Shown here piece by piece: positions 1 through 7,960 of a stretch of DNA of 32,520 nt. This DNA is from UBA2256 sp964531105 (lineage in GTDB: Bacteria > Spirochaetota > Spirochaetia > Treponematales > Rectinemataceae). Where the stretch lies: the NCBI GenBank assembly GCA_964531105.1, contig CAZHFN010000023.1:1-32520 (forward strand). Reading direction: 5' to 3'. Position numbers and translations under genes: made by a program. The notes under the pieces were generated by a model, which did not search any database, was not told the DNA's origin, and saw only the letters and a program-made list of their open reading frames with translations. Each line of letters starts with the position of its first letter. Position 1 is the stretch's first letter.

Positions 1-17
1 GGAGCCATTCTGGCTCC
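1..17. other. Short hairpin at window edge
   Basis: GGAGCC and GGCTCC form a perfect 6-bp stem around a 5-base loop. It lies about 55 bases past the bactofilin stop, so it could be the base of a terminator for the minus-strand operon. The sequence that would hold a U-tract on the minus strand is outside the window, so this cannot be judged. Confidence 0.25.
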
Positions 18-71
18 GCGGCCGCCTTTTCTTTGCCCTACGTTACTTTAGCGAAGGCTCAGCCCTGGGGC

Positions 72-692
72 TTACGCCTTATGCACATTGACGCTTCCCT
101 TGAGTTCGGCCCCTTCCTGGATGGCCAACTCCTTGGCTTTGATGTTTCCATCCACTACCGCTTGAGACTTGAGCACGATCTTAGTCTCCGAGTCCAGGTT
201 GCCGGTGACGCTGCCGTTCACCTCTATCCTTTCGGCTTTAATGTTGCCATGTATGCTGGATTTTTCCTCTATGATGACGGCTGAGCCTGCGCTGATGTCC
301 CCTCCAATGCTACCGGCTTCCACCAAGAGGGAGCGCAGGTTTACATTTCCTTCGATTTTACCCCTTACGATGCAGTCACCCTCGCTCAGCACATCTCCGA
401 GGATCGTGCCTTCGACGAGGATGTTAGCTTGGGAATTTACGGTTCCCTTAATAACCATATCCTCGGTGATCACCGCCACGGGTGTGGATGCTTCGCTTTT
501 ATAGACCGTGGGCACAGCTCCGCCGGAGAGGCCGAATCGGCCGTCGAAGTCCCTGGGGCCTTCGGCATAGCCTGTCTGAGGAGAGGCTTCTTCTACCGCG
601 ACGGCTTCCTGAGCTTCGCCGTCCTCTCCATCATTCTGCTTGATTCCAATGAGTTCCTCCACAGCCTTTGAAAAGTTGCCGCGCCGCTTCAT
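72..692 (-). CDS. Bactofilin (DUF583/polymer-forming cytoskeletal protein)
   Basis: This 206-residue protein is a bactofilin, a nucleotide-independent polymer-forming cytoskeletal protein that usually lines the membrane and positions cell-wall enzymes. Residues 1-75 look disordered and acidic. From about residue 76 to the end there are short repeats of the type 'G.I.G.V...G.I', the pattern of the right-handed beta-helix core (for example IVRGKIEGNVN, IHGNIKAERIEVNGSVTGN). There is no signal peptide or transmembrane segment. The ATG is preceded by GAGAGGAGG at good distance, and this Shine-Dalgarno overlaps the region of the stop codon of the upstream deacetylase gene, which suggests translational coupling. 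Linkage with a polysaccharide deacetylase fits a role in envelope shape. The family call is secure; the exact role is inferred. Confidence 0.9.
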   Translation of the reverse strand: MKRRGNFSKAVEELIGIKQNDGEDGEAQEAVAVEEASPQTGYAEGPRDFDGRFGLSGGAVPTVYKSEASTPVAVITEDMVIKGTVNSQANILVEGTILGDVLSEGDCIVRGKIEGNVNLRSLLVEAGSIGGDISAGSAVIIEEKSSIHGNIKAERIEVNGSVTGNLDSETKIVLKSQAVVDGNIKAKELAIQEGAELKGSVNVHKA

Positions 693-706
693 TCTTGGCC
701 TCCTCT

Positions 707-1609
707 CTAGTCGGGATAGATAAACATGGGTGGTTTTATGGAATTATCGAGGGCTTTAAATACATAGCCCTCCTTCGCAAGGGCGTCTATGATAGGCCCT
801 AGGGCTTCGCCCAGCACCGTCCTGTCATTGTCATGCAGAAGAACCACTGCCGGACCCCAGCAAAGGTGCACGCCGTTTACTACATTTTCGACAATACTCT
901 GGGCTGTGGCATCAGCATTAGCGTCGCCGGCGCTGACATTCCAGTCGCAGTAAATAAAACCCCGTCTTAATACTTCAGCCACCATGGACTGATAGTTTTC
1001 GATGTTGAAAATATTGATGGAACCACCGGGGAATCGAAGGATTGTAGGCGCCGAACCGGTTTCAGCCTTTATATAGAGATAATTACGGTAAAAGTCATCC
1101 AGAAGATTTTCAATATTTTCATAAATGATATTATACCGGTGGGAGTAACTATGCATGCCCACCTCATGGCCTTCGTCCTTCATCCGCTTGAGCATATCGC
1201 TCAGGAGGGGATTGGATTTCCCGTTGACGAAGAAGGTAGCCTTAACCCCTTTTTTCTGGAGGATATCTAGAAGAAGCGAAGTACCCTCGGAGGGGCCGTC
1301 GTCAAAGGTGAGAAACACGGTGCGGTCTCCCACAAGATCGTTATTGAAGCCGAAAAAGTTTGCCTTGAAATCGGGATAGAGCATTTGGTAGCCGAGGACT
1401 GGCTCCTCTCTCACGATGCCGGCGGGCTCCAGCTGGGTGGCACCCACCGTCACCGCATCATCAGAGGGATACTGGGTCGCGTCCAGCATTTTTTTGAGCG
1501 ACTTGTTCTTGGCGAGGAGCGCCAGGCTGAATCCTGTGGGCAGGATTATTGCCAAGGCCACGAAAAGGAGGATAAGGCGCTTGTAAAAGCCTACACTTTT
1601 TCCTTTCAC
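707..1609 (-). CDS. Membrane-anchored polysaccharide deacetylase (NodB/CE4)
   Basis: A 300-residue CE4 esterase that should remove acetyl groups from an envelope polysaccharide such as peptidoglycan. Residues 11-33 form one N-terminal membrane anchor, placing the enzyme outside the cytoplasmic membrane. The catalytic motif TFDDGP (D103, D104) and the metal-binding HSYSH (H153, H157) are intact, followed by RFPGG and a late LLHDN motif with the usual histidine, so it should be active. I chose the GTG start at 1609 because AGGAG lies four bases upstream; the frame stays open to a TTG at 1660 (317 residues), but that start has no ribosome site and would lie inside an inverted repeat. It is 80 bases downstream of E3 and 14 bases upstream of bactofilin. 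Confidence 0.9.
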   Translation of the reverse strand: MKGKSVGFYKRLILLFVALAIILPTGFSLALLAKNKSLKKMLDATQYPSDDAVTVGATQLEPAGIVREEPVLGYQMLYPDFKANFFGFNNDLVGDRTVFLTFDDGPSEGTSLLLDILQKKGVKATFFVNGKSNPLLSDMLKRMKDEGHEVGMHSYSHRYNIIYENIENLLDDFYRNYLYIKAETGSAPTILRFPGGSINIFNIENYQSMVAEVLRRGFIYCDWNVSAGDANADATAQSIVENVVNGVHLCWGPAVVLLHDNDRTVLGEALGPIIDALAKEGYVFKALDNSIKPPMFIYPD

Positions 1610-1630
1610 GTTTCTCCTAAAACTATCGCG

Positions 1631-1664
1631 GCTTTTGCACAAGTAAGACGATTTATGCAAAAGC
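1631..1664. promoter_or_regulatory. Perfect 9-bp inverted repeat between E3 and deacetylase genes
   Basis: GCTTTTGCA (1631-1639) and TGCAAAAGC (1656-1664) are perfect inverted copies with a 16-base spacer. The element sits between the E3 stop and the deacetylase GTG. There is no U-run straight after it, so it is not a typical terminator; it could be an operator or an mRNA processing/attenuation hairpin. Function is unknown. Confidence 0.4.
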
Positions 1665-1689
1665 TATCTTTACGATGCGTACTTTTAAC

Positions 1690-3111
1690 TCAAATATGGA
1701 TCGCTTTTCCCATTCCGGCTTTGGCCGCTTCCATAACCCCTTCGGAGAGGGTTGGATGGGCGTGGATCATGTCTGCGACCTCCTCCAGTGTAAGCTCGGC
1801 AGTGCTGGCCAGGAGGACTTCATGGATGAGCTCCGTGGCTCCCCCTCCGACTATGGACGCCCCGAGGATGGCTCCCGTATCGGGAGCGAAAACAAGCTTC
1901 ACTTGCCCGTCGGGGGCTTCGGTGGCTACTGCTTTTCCTACGCCCCTAAAAGGGAATCGCGCAACTTCATGGCGCACGCCGAGATCCTTGGCCTTTTTTT
2001 CCGAGAGCCCAAAGGAGGCTACCTCCGGGTGGCAATACACGGCGCTGGGTATGGTATAGGGATTGATTTTGGACTCATTCGGAGCCTCTGTGCCAAGCAG
2101 CTGCCGCGCAATATGCTCGACGGCGATTTCGCCTGATTTGGAAGCCACATGGGCGAGCTGGGGTTGGATGCATATATCGCCTATGGCGTACAAGCCTTGG
2201 GCAGAGCTTTCGTAATAGTCGCCTGTTTCTATATACCCCTTGGTCATCCGCAGACCCAAGGATTCCAAGCCGATATTGTCGGTATTGGGCGCCCTGCCTA
2301 TGGAAACCAGAAGCCTTTCTGAATGGAGCTCGGTCAGGGTGCCGTCTTTGAGCTGAACTTTTAGAATGGCTCCATCGGCTGTAGTTTCGGCTTTTTCAGC
2401 CTTGGCCGAGGTATGGATGACAATGCCGCGGTCGGTGAAGGCTTTTTCAACTACCTTCGCCGATTCGGGATCTTCCAGAGGAAGCACCTGATCCATGAGC
2501 TCTACGACGGTGACCTTGGTGCCGAAGGATGAGAGAATATACGCGAATTCCATGCCGATAGCACCGGCGCCGAGAATGGTGATGCTTTTGGGCAAGGTTT
2601 CGGATAAAAGCATGCCTGTAGAGGAAAGGATAGTCTTCTCGTCTATGGGAAAGCCGGGGAGATTCCTGGGTCTGGAGCCTGTAGCAAGGATGAGGGCCTT
2701 CGCCCTCACGAGGGTGATCTCACCATCCTTCTCCACACGGATGCTCCGGGCATCCTGAAGAGTGCCCTGGCCCATAAGCAATTCGATCTTGTTTTTCTTG
2801 AGCAGATACTGAATGCCCTTGGAGAGCCTTTCAGCAGCCAGACGTGAGGATTTCCACACGCTGCGGTAATCGAAGCCCTTAGTATCCACATCCAGGCCGC
2901 CTGCCTTGAGGAGCGCTAAGCCATCGGAATAAAGGTGGGCATTATTAATCAGGGACTTGGAAGGGATACACCCTATATTGAGACAAACCCCGCCGGGTTT
3001 ATCCTTTTCCACGATGGCAACCTTAAGACCCAATTGGGCGCCACGTATCGCTGCAACATAGCCTCCGGGACCAGCCCCCAACACCGCCAGATCAACACTC
3101 TTCTCCTGCAT
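1690..3111 (-). CDS. lpdA: Dihydrolipoamide dehydrogenase (E3)
   Basis: This 473-residue flavoprotein reoxidises the dihydrolipoyl arm of E2 with NAD+, the last step of the pyruvate dehydrogenase cycle. The N-terminal FAD site GAGPGG (residues 12-17) and the redox-active disulfide motif CLNIGCIPSK are present, as are the second nucleotide site GAGAIGMEFA and the C-terminal His-Glu pair (HAHPTLSE) that forms the active site across the dimer. The length is normal. The ATG has AAAGGAG about nine bases upstream. It is separated by 80 bases from the E2 gene, with a good -10 hexamer in the gap, so it may also be transcribed alone, as E3 serves several complexes. Its place after E1-E2 makes a pyruvate dehydrogenase assignment secure. 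Confidence 0.96.
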   Translation of the reverse strand: MQEKSVDLAVLGAGPGGYVAAIRGAQLGLKVAIVEKDKPGGVCLNIGCIPSKSLINNAHLYSDGLALLKAGGLDVDTKGFDYRSVWKSSRLAAERLSKGIQYLLKKNKIELLMGQGTLQDARSIRVEKDGEITLVRAKALILATGSRPRNLPGFPIDEKTILSSTGMLLSETLPKSITILGAGAIGMEFAYILSSFGTKVTVVELMDQVLPLEDPESAKVVEKAFTDRGIVIHTSAKAEKAETTADGAILKVQLKDGTLTELHSERLLVSIGRAPNTDNIGLESLGLRMTKGYIETGDYYESSAQGLYAIGDICIQPQLAHVASKSGEIAVEHIARQLLGTEAPNESKINPYTIPSAVYCHPEVASFGLSEKKAKDLGVRHEVARFPFRGVGKAVATEAPDGQVKLVFAPDTGAILGASIVGGGATELIHEVLLASTAELTLEEVADMIHAHPTLSEGVMEAAKAGMGKAIHI

Positions 3112-3142
3112 TGCGCATGACTCCTTTCATGTCGATCTGGCT

Positions 3143-3148
3143 ATTATA
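3143..3148 (-). promoter_or_regulatory. Possible -10 box for the E3 gene
   Basis: A perfect TATAAT preceded by TG lies about 30 bases before the E3 start codon in the E2-E3 gap. No convincing -35 hexamer stands 16-18 bases upstream. It would allow separate expression of E3. Confidence 0.35.
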
Positions 3149-3191
3149 CAACCGAAATATCCGGAGCGCACCCGCTCTTTCAAGAAAAATT

Positions 3192-4526
3192 CTAGAGAAG
3201 AGCCCGGAAGGGATTGGCTGCCATCGATGAAAGTTCGGCCAGAAAGGCAGCACCCGTAGCACCATCTATGCTGCGGTGATCACAGCCCAGGGTGAACACA
3301 ATGGTTCTGGCGATTTCGATAGCGTCGGTATCGCTTATGGTAGCTTTTTTTCTCACCGCGCCCACGGCCAGAATGGCCGATCCGGGAGGATTGATGATGG
3401 CCGTGAACTCATCCACGCCGAAGCTGCCGAGGTTGCTGATGGTAAAGCCGGCCCCCTCATATTCGGCCGGGCTCAATCCCTTGGTCTTGGCTTTTTCTAC
3501 GAGGGCTGACAATTCCTCGTCGATCTGCTCAAGGCCTTTAAGGTCGCAGTCGCGTACAACCGGGGTTATGAGTCCATCGGGAAGAGCCACGGCTAGCCCA
3601 ATGTCTACCGATCTCCGTTCTTCGATGCTGTCGCCCCTCCAGTACACATTAATCTCCGGATGCCTTGCCAAGGCGTTGGCGGCCAGCTTGATCAGTACTG
3701 CGTTGAACGATATGGGCTTGGGCCTATCCTTATTCACCTCGGCCCTGGCATCCAAGAGGGAATCTACCTTTATTTCCTTGCGCAGGTAGTAGTGGGGAGC
3801 ACTGAAGAAAGATTCACCCAGCCTCTTGGCGATGACCGCCCTTTTTGCACCAATGGGTTTATGTGCAGTTTTGCGTGGAGTGGCAGGAGGCTGGACAGTA
3901 AACGCTGCCCCTGATTCTAGGGAAGAGGTAGTGAGTCCGGATGAGGCGAACGTGCGCACATCTTTTTCAGTGACCCTGCCCTCGGGGCCGCTGCCTCTCA
4001 CGAGTCTTAGATCTATGCCGAGCTCCAGGGCAACTTTACGGGCAAGTGGCGAGGAGCGAGGGTAGCCCGCAGGGGCCGAGGGCGCCTGGGGAGCGAGGAA
4101 AGTTTGGGCGGCAGAGCTTGGCTGTGCATCGACAGTCTGCTGATTAGGCGTAGATTCTGAAGGAAGGGCTGTTTCTGCCGCCGGCTTTGCTGGGGTTGCC
4201 TTCACGGGAGCCTGCCCAGCTGCCTGGGATGAAGGGGTGCTCGCTGGCTTTGCTCCCGCATTCAGAGAGAGAGATTCGGGATCCTCCCCAGCCTTGCCAA
4301 TGACGGCTATAGGCTGACCCACCTCGGCCTTGCCGCCCTGGGGGACTAGTATTTTTAACAGAACCCCGTTTTTGGGCGCCTCGTAGTCCATGCTGGCTTT
4401 ATCGGTCTCCACTTCGCACAAGAGGTCTCCCGAAGAAAATGCCTCGTTCTCCTGCTTTTTCCACCGGGCTATGCTGCCCTCGGTCATGGTGGGAGAAAGG
4501 GCTATCATCAACAATGCTTCTGCCAT
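3192..4526 (-). CDS. Pyruvate dehydrogenase E2, dihydrolipoamide acetyltransferase
   Basis: A 444-residue acetyltransferase core of the pyruvate dehydrogenase complex, passing the acetyl group from lipoyl to CoA. One lipoyl domain occupies residues 1-75 with the target lysine in ETDKA (K43). A long Ala/Pro/Ser linker follows, then an E3/E1-binding domain (SSPLARKVALELGID, around residue 150), a second linker and the catalytic domain ending with HRSIDG (H417, D421). The frame stays open upstream into the E1 beta gene, but those extra 88 residues are only a shadow of E1 beta; the true ATG at 4526 is next to the E1 beta stop and follows GGGAGGA. A single lipoyl domain is typical of many bacteria. 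An acyltransferase of another 2-oxo acid complex is less likely because of E1 similarity. Confidence 0.95.
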   Translation of the reverse strand: MAEALLMIALSPTMTEGSIARWKKQENEAFSSGDLLCEVETDKASMDYEAPKNGVLLKILVPQGGKAEVGQPIAVIGKAGEDPESLSLNAGAKPASTPSSQAAGQAPVKATPAKPAAETALPSESTPNQQTVDAQPSSAAQTFLAPQAPSAPAGYPRSSPLARKVALELGIDLRLVRGSGPEGRVTEKDVRTFASSGLTTSSLESGAAFTVQPPATPRKTAHKPIGAKRAVIAKRLGESFFSAPHYYLRKEIKVDSLLDARAEVNKDRPKPISFNAVLIKLAANALARHPEINVYWRGDSIEERRSVDIGLAVALPDGLITPVVRDCDLKGLEQIDEELSALVEKAKTKGLSPAEYEGAGFTISNLGSFGVDEFTAIINPPGSAILAVGAVRKKATISDTDAIEIARTIVFTLGCDHRSIDGATGAAFLAELSSMAANPFRALL

Positions 4527-4527
4527 T

Positions 4528-5514
4528 TCAGAAATCCTCCCTGTACAGAACCCTGCGGGCTGCGGCAAGAATCTTATCCACCGAAGGCTGAGCGGCCAGT
4601 TCCAGGCTGTGGTTGTAAGGCATGGGCACATCTTCGCCCGAGACGAGTTCCACCGGAGCATCCAGCAGGTCAAAGCAGTTCTTGGAGACAAGCCAGGCCA
4701 CATGAGAACCCACGCTGGCCACAGGCCAGGATTCGTCCACGACAATGCAGCGCCCCGTCTTGCATACCGAAGCATAGAGGCTTTCTTCATCCAGAGGCCG
4801 CAAGGAACGAAGGTCTAGAACCTCGGCCTCTAGGCCCTTGTCATGGAGGGCCTGCGCTGCTTCCATGGCCACCTTTATGGGCTTGGAGAATGTAACAATG
4901 CTTAAGTCCCGGCCTTCCCTGGCCAGGCGAGCTTTGCCTATGGGCGTGAGAAACTCTTCATCGGGAACCTCGCCCTTCCAGGCATACATCATCTCAGACT
5001 CCAGGAAGACTACGGGGTTATCGTCCCGAATGGCGCTTTTTAGAAGGCCGTAGGCGTCGGCAGGGGTGGCGGGGGCTATTACCTTGAGCCCAGGCACATG
5101 GGCCCAGTATGAGGCCAGGGCTTGGGAATGCTGGGCAGCCAGGTATTCGGCAGGGCCATTCGGGCCTCGGAATACCACAGGCACCTTGAGCTGGCCGCCT
5201 GACATCTGGCGCATTTTGGCGGCGTTGTTGACCACCTGGTCGATGGCCAGAAGGGCAAAATTGTGGGTCATCCATTCCACCACCGGGCGAAGTCCGGCTA
5301 TGGCCGCACCCACCCCCAGACCGGTAAACCCAAGCTCGGAAATAGGGGTATCCCTCACCCTTTCGGGACCGTATTTGGCCAAGAGGCCTTTGGAAACCTT
5401 ATATGCTCCATCGTATTCGCCCACTTCCTCGCCCATGAGAAAAACCTTGGGGTCGCGGGCCATTTCCTCATCCAAAGCCCTATTGAGGGCTTCTCTGTAA
5501 CTTAATTCAGCCAT
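4528..5514 (-). CDS. pdhB: Pyruvate dehydrogenase E1 beta subunit
   Basis: This 328-residue subunit pairs with E1 alpha to form the thiamine-diphosphate-dependent decarboxylase. It has the glutamate-rich GEEVG near residue 28-32 and PISELGFTG with E60, the residue that normally contacts the aminopyrimidine ring of the cofactor, plus the AAQHSQ loop. The length and the whole order of motifs match the family. The start ATG follows AGGAGGG. It starts 12 bases after the E1 alpha stop and ends one base before the E2 start, so the three are tightly cotranscribed. Branched-chain or acetoin dehydrogenase E1 beta is closely related; the pyruvate assignment rests on the linked E2, E3 and lipoate ligase and is likely rather than proven. 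Confidence 0.93.
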   Translation of the reverse strand: MAELSYREALNRALDEEMARDPKVFLMGEEVGEYDGAYKVSKGLLAKYGPERVRDTPISELGFTGLGVGAAIAGLRPVVEWMTHNFALLAIDQVVNNAAKMRQMSGGQLKVPVVFRGPNGPAEYLAAQHSQALASYWAHVPGLKVIAPATPADAYGLLKSAIRDDNPVVFLESEMMYAWKGEVPDEEFLTPIGKARLAREGRDLSIVTFSKPIKVAMEAAQALHDKGLEAEVLDLRSLRPLDEESLYASVCKTGRCIVVDESWPVASVGSHVAWLVSKNCFDLLDAPVELVSGEDVPMPYNHSLELAAQPSVDKILAAARRVLYREDF

Positions 5515-5526
5515 TTTGCCCTCCTT

Positions 5527-6537
5527 TTAGGCTAGTATATCAGTGTAAAGTTCGCCGAGTGCGGGTTCAGGGCTGGCCTCAGCAAAACGAACAGCCTCGT
5601 CCACAATCCCGTCAATTTTACTCACCATGGCTTCCCATTCTTCTTCGCTAATAAGTTCCTCATCCTCCATTCTGGATTTCAAATAGATAATGGGGTCTCT
5701 TTTCCTGTATTCATCCACCTCGTCACGACTTCGGTATTTTTGGGGATCGCTCATCGAATGACCCTTGTACCGATAGGTTCTGGCCTCGATGAATACTGGC
5801 TCTCCGCTGCGGGCTTGATCCACGGCCTCACTGACTGTCCTTTGGACATCCAGAACATCCATGCCATCACACACAAGCCCCTTCATCGCATAGGCTGCTG
5901 CGGTAGCCGAGAGATCGCTATGGGCTGATACTTTTTTCCAGCTTGTACCCATGCCCCACTGGTTATTCTCCACTATGTAGACGATAGGCAGTTTCCAAAT
6001 TTTTGCGAAATTAAAACTTTCGTGCAAAGCCCCTTGGTGAAAAGCCCCGTCTCCAAAAAAGCAAAGCGTAACACCGCCTGATTTCTCGTAGGCTTGGCTG
6101 AGAGCAACTCCGGTGGCCACTGGTATTTGGGCGCCCACAATGCCATTACCCCCCAGAATATGGTGTTCAGCCGAGAAAAAGTGCATTGAACCGCCCTTGC
6201 CTCTGGAACTGCCCGTGATTTTCCCGTAGAGCTCGGCCATCAGGGCGGAAGGATCCATTCCGCAGGCCAGGGCATGACCATGATCGCGGTAGGCGGTGAG
6301 CACATAGTCCTTGGAGAGATCCAGCGTGGAAATAGCCCCAGTGGCCACGGCTTCCTGACCTGTGTAGAGATGACAGAAGCCTCCAATTTTACGAAGGCCG
6401 TACATCTGCCCGGCCTTTTCTTCAAAGGTCCGAATCAGCTGCATCATGTCCAGTAGAGAAAGAAGAGTCTTTCGAGAGTAGGCCGACAGGGCTGAACTTG
6501 CGGTAGTTGCCGGGATTGGGGATTTTTTCTTACTCAT
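5527..6537 (-). CDS. pdhA: Pyruvate dehydrogenase E1 alpha subunit
   Basis: A 336-residue thiamine-diphosphate-binding subunit. The cofactor motif begins with GDG at residues 162-164 and closes with ENNQ at 190-193, the standard spacing. YRDHGHAL around residue 83-90 and GHSMSDP with the following YRSRDEVDEY loop match E1 alpha proteins of the PDH/acetoin dehydrogenase type. The N-terminal 20 residues are Ser/Ala-rich and divergent. The start overlaps the end of the upstream flavoprotein gene by eight bases (stop TAA inside ATGAGTAA), which implies coupled translation. Acetoin dehydrogenase E1 alpha cannot be excluded by eye, but no acetoin genes are nearby. Confidence 0.93.
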   Translation of the reverse strand: MSKKKSPIPATTASSALSAYSRKTLLSLLDMMQLIRTFEEKAGQMYGLRKIGGFCHLYTGQEAVATGAISTLDLSKDYVLTAYRDHGHALACGMDPSALMAELYGKITGSSRGKGGSMHFFSAEHHILGGNGIVGAQIPVATGVALSQAYEKSGGVTLCFFGDGAFHQGALHESFNFAKIWKLPIVYIVENNQWGMGTSWKKVSAHSDLSATAAAYAMKGLVCDGMDVLDVQRTVSEAVDQARSGEPVFIEARTYRYKGHSMSDPQKYRSRDEVDEYRKRDPIIYLKSRMEDEELISEEEWEAMVSKIDGIVDEAVRFAEASPEPALGELYTDILA

Positions 6538-6976
6538 GGCTCAACTCCTGGAATACCTTGCCCTCCTTAAAGGGCGCAAACCAGGAGACCCGCTCGATAG
6601 CTGTCTCCACCACTATGAGCTTCCTGGGATCGCCTGAGTATTTCCAGAACACATGGAGGCGCGGCCCTATAGCTTCCAGAACCTCTGCGGAAAGACTGGG
6701 GTCTTTCACTACACTGGCCCTGCCGTAGGCGGTGGCTATCCTGTCCAGCGACTTGGACTGAAAAATCCATGTAACCCCGGGATTCGTGGACAGATGCTGG
6801 ACCTTTTCATTGTCCTGTGATGTTACGGCATACAGGTAACCCTTGAGCCTGGGAAGAAGCACCGGGGTCATCCACCGAGGATGGGGTAGCGATTGCCCAT
6901 CCGATGTGATGAATATACCCACCCTCACCTCGTCCACCAGGGTTTCCAGGTTTTCGAGAGCGGTCTTTCCGTTCAT
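6530..6976 (-). CDS. Small pyridoxamine-phosphate-oxidase-like flavin-binding protein
   Basis: A 148-residue protein of the split-barrel FMN-binding fold (PNPOx-like, general stress protein 26 type). The features seen are an N-terminal helix, the strand pair around SDGQSLPHPRWMTP, the LYAVTSQDNEKVQHLSTNPGVTWIF stretch (residues about 48-72) with the usual K-V-x-x-L-x-x-N-P order, and a C-terminal WF-x-P. It is soluble, without signal or membrane segments. Its start overlaps the lipoate ligase stop in ATGA and its end overlaps E1 alpha, so it is firmly inside the pyruvate dehydrogenase operon. Whether it binds FMN, F420 or haem, and what it does for this complex, cannot be read from sequence. 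Confidence 0.75.
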   Translation of the reverse strand: MNGKTALENLETLVDEVRVGIFITSDGQSLPHPRWMTPVLLPRLKGYLYAVTSQDNEKVQHLSTNPGVTWIFQSKSLDRIATAYGRASVVKDPSLSAEVLEAIGPRLHVFWKYSGDPRKLIVVETAIERVSWFAPFKEGKVFQELSHE

Positions 6977-7887
6977 GTCCTTGCCTCCTTGGACCGCCGA
7001 GCCAACTGGGCGGCCTTTTTCATTTCTAAATATACTTTATAAGTAAAAGGAATTCCCGCAAATCTGGAGAAATACTCCTTCGAATACGCTTCAGGAACAA
7101 GCACTCTGCCCTCTTCGACGGTAAATAAAAACTCATCCCCTTTATGGGGAAATTTAAATGAAAATCGGGGTGTCGCTCCAAAAATCCATTCCAGGGATTC
7201 AAGCCTCGTCCGCTCTTTGTCTGCAAATTTTTGAAGCGCTGGCGTGGAGGGCAATCGAGCAGGGAGCCTGCCGGAAAGGGAGAGGGAGAGGGCCTCGGCC
7301 AGCGCTTCAGGTGGTCTGAAAGGTCCGATGGATAAAATATTGACCGGCTGGGCTGGAACCGAGGGCAGGGAGCGATCATCATAGGTTTCTATGCCGCCCA
7401 GGGAGTTCCCTAATGCTCTCAGATCACTGGATACCAAGAGAGTGCCGTGGTGCAGGACGTTTTCCTTTCCGAAGCGTCTGGCAGTACCCGAAATCTTAAA
7501 TCCAGGGCAGGGAGACTCCGGGCCGCAATAAAGACCGCCCCTCTCTCCCGGTTCCACAGGATAGCCGATTTCTCTGAGGGCCCCGGCTATCAAGGCTAAC
7601 TCAGAATCCTTGTCATGGTCATTTCGGGGCAGAATAAGCGCCCAGTTGAGATTTCCCTTGTCGTGGTAGACTGTACCGCCTCCAGAATCTCTCCTGAATA
7701 CAGGGAGCTTGGAATCGGGACTAACTTCCTTCCAAGGATTCTGATTGCGGCCGACAACAAGGCAGGCATCGTTCATGTAAAAAAGCAGAAGAGCCCCATC
7801 ACCGCTCCAGAGCCCGAGAAGGGCCGCCTCCAGAGCCAAATGTTCGACGGCGGAATGGCCATCGAGGATGAAACTCTCTATCCTCAT
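6973..7887 (-). CDS. lplA: Lipoate-protein ligase A family
   Basis: A 304-residue biotin/lipoate ligase-fold protein that should activate lipoate with ATP and transfer it to the E2 lysine. Seen are the FYMNDACLVVGRNQNPW segment, the lipoate-adenylate loop RRDSGGGTVYHDKGNLN (residues 65-81) and the catalytic lysine in GFKISGTARR (K131), with a C-terminal accessory domain ending WIFGATPRFSF. It heads the pyruvate dehydrogenase operon and overlaps the next gene by ATGA. No Shine-Dalgarno precedes the ATG; instead a promoter -10 box lies nine bases upstream, so the message is probably leaderless. An octanoyl transfer role is possible, since the families share this fold, but the ligase-type order of motifs and the C-terminal domain favour ligase. 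Confidence 0.88.
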   Translation of the reverse strand: MRIESFILDGHSAVEHLALEAALLGLWSGDGALLLFYMNDACLVVGRNQNPWKEVSPDSKLPVFRRDSGGGTVYHDKGNLNWALILPRNDHDKDSELALIAGALREIGYPVEPGERGGLYCGPESPCPGFKISGTARRFGKENVLHHGTLLVSSDLRALGNSLGGIETYDDRSLPSVPAQPVNILSIGPFRPPEALAEALSLSLSGRLPARLPSTPALQKFADKERTRLESLEWIFGATPRFSFKFPHKGDEFLFTVEEGRVLVPEAYSKEYFSRFAGIPFTYKVYLEMKKAAQLARRSKEART

Positions 7888-7896
7888 GTTATATAG

Positions 7897-7924
7897 AGTA
7901 TATCGAATATTATCGCTTGTGCAA
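7897..7924 (-). promoter_or_regulatory. Promoter of the pyruvate dehydrogenase operon
   Basis: On the minus strand TTGCAC (7919-7924) and TATACT (7897-7902) are spaced by 16 bases. Transcription would begin around 7888-7891, one to four bases before the lplA ATG at 7887, leaving no room for a ribosome-binding site. Confidence 0.65.
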
Positions 7925-7960
7925 AATCTCCGGATCGGCCGCCGCTAGGCTTAGGTATCC

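Noticed and set aside
1385..2136. Two plus-strand open frames opposite the E3 and deacetylase genes
   Set aside because: Low-complexity translations without motifs; both opposite strands carry secure genes.
4527..4790. N-terminal extension of the E2 frame
   Set aside because: These codons lie in another frame of the E1 beta gene; the lipoyl domain starts exactly at the ATG 4526 with a good ribosome site.
1633..7926. TTTTGCACAAG occurring at both 1633-1643 and 7916-7926
   Set aside because: An 11-base match between two gaps is near what chance allows in 32 kb, and the two copies are in opposite orientation, one as part of a -35 region.
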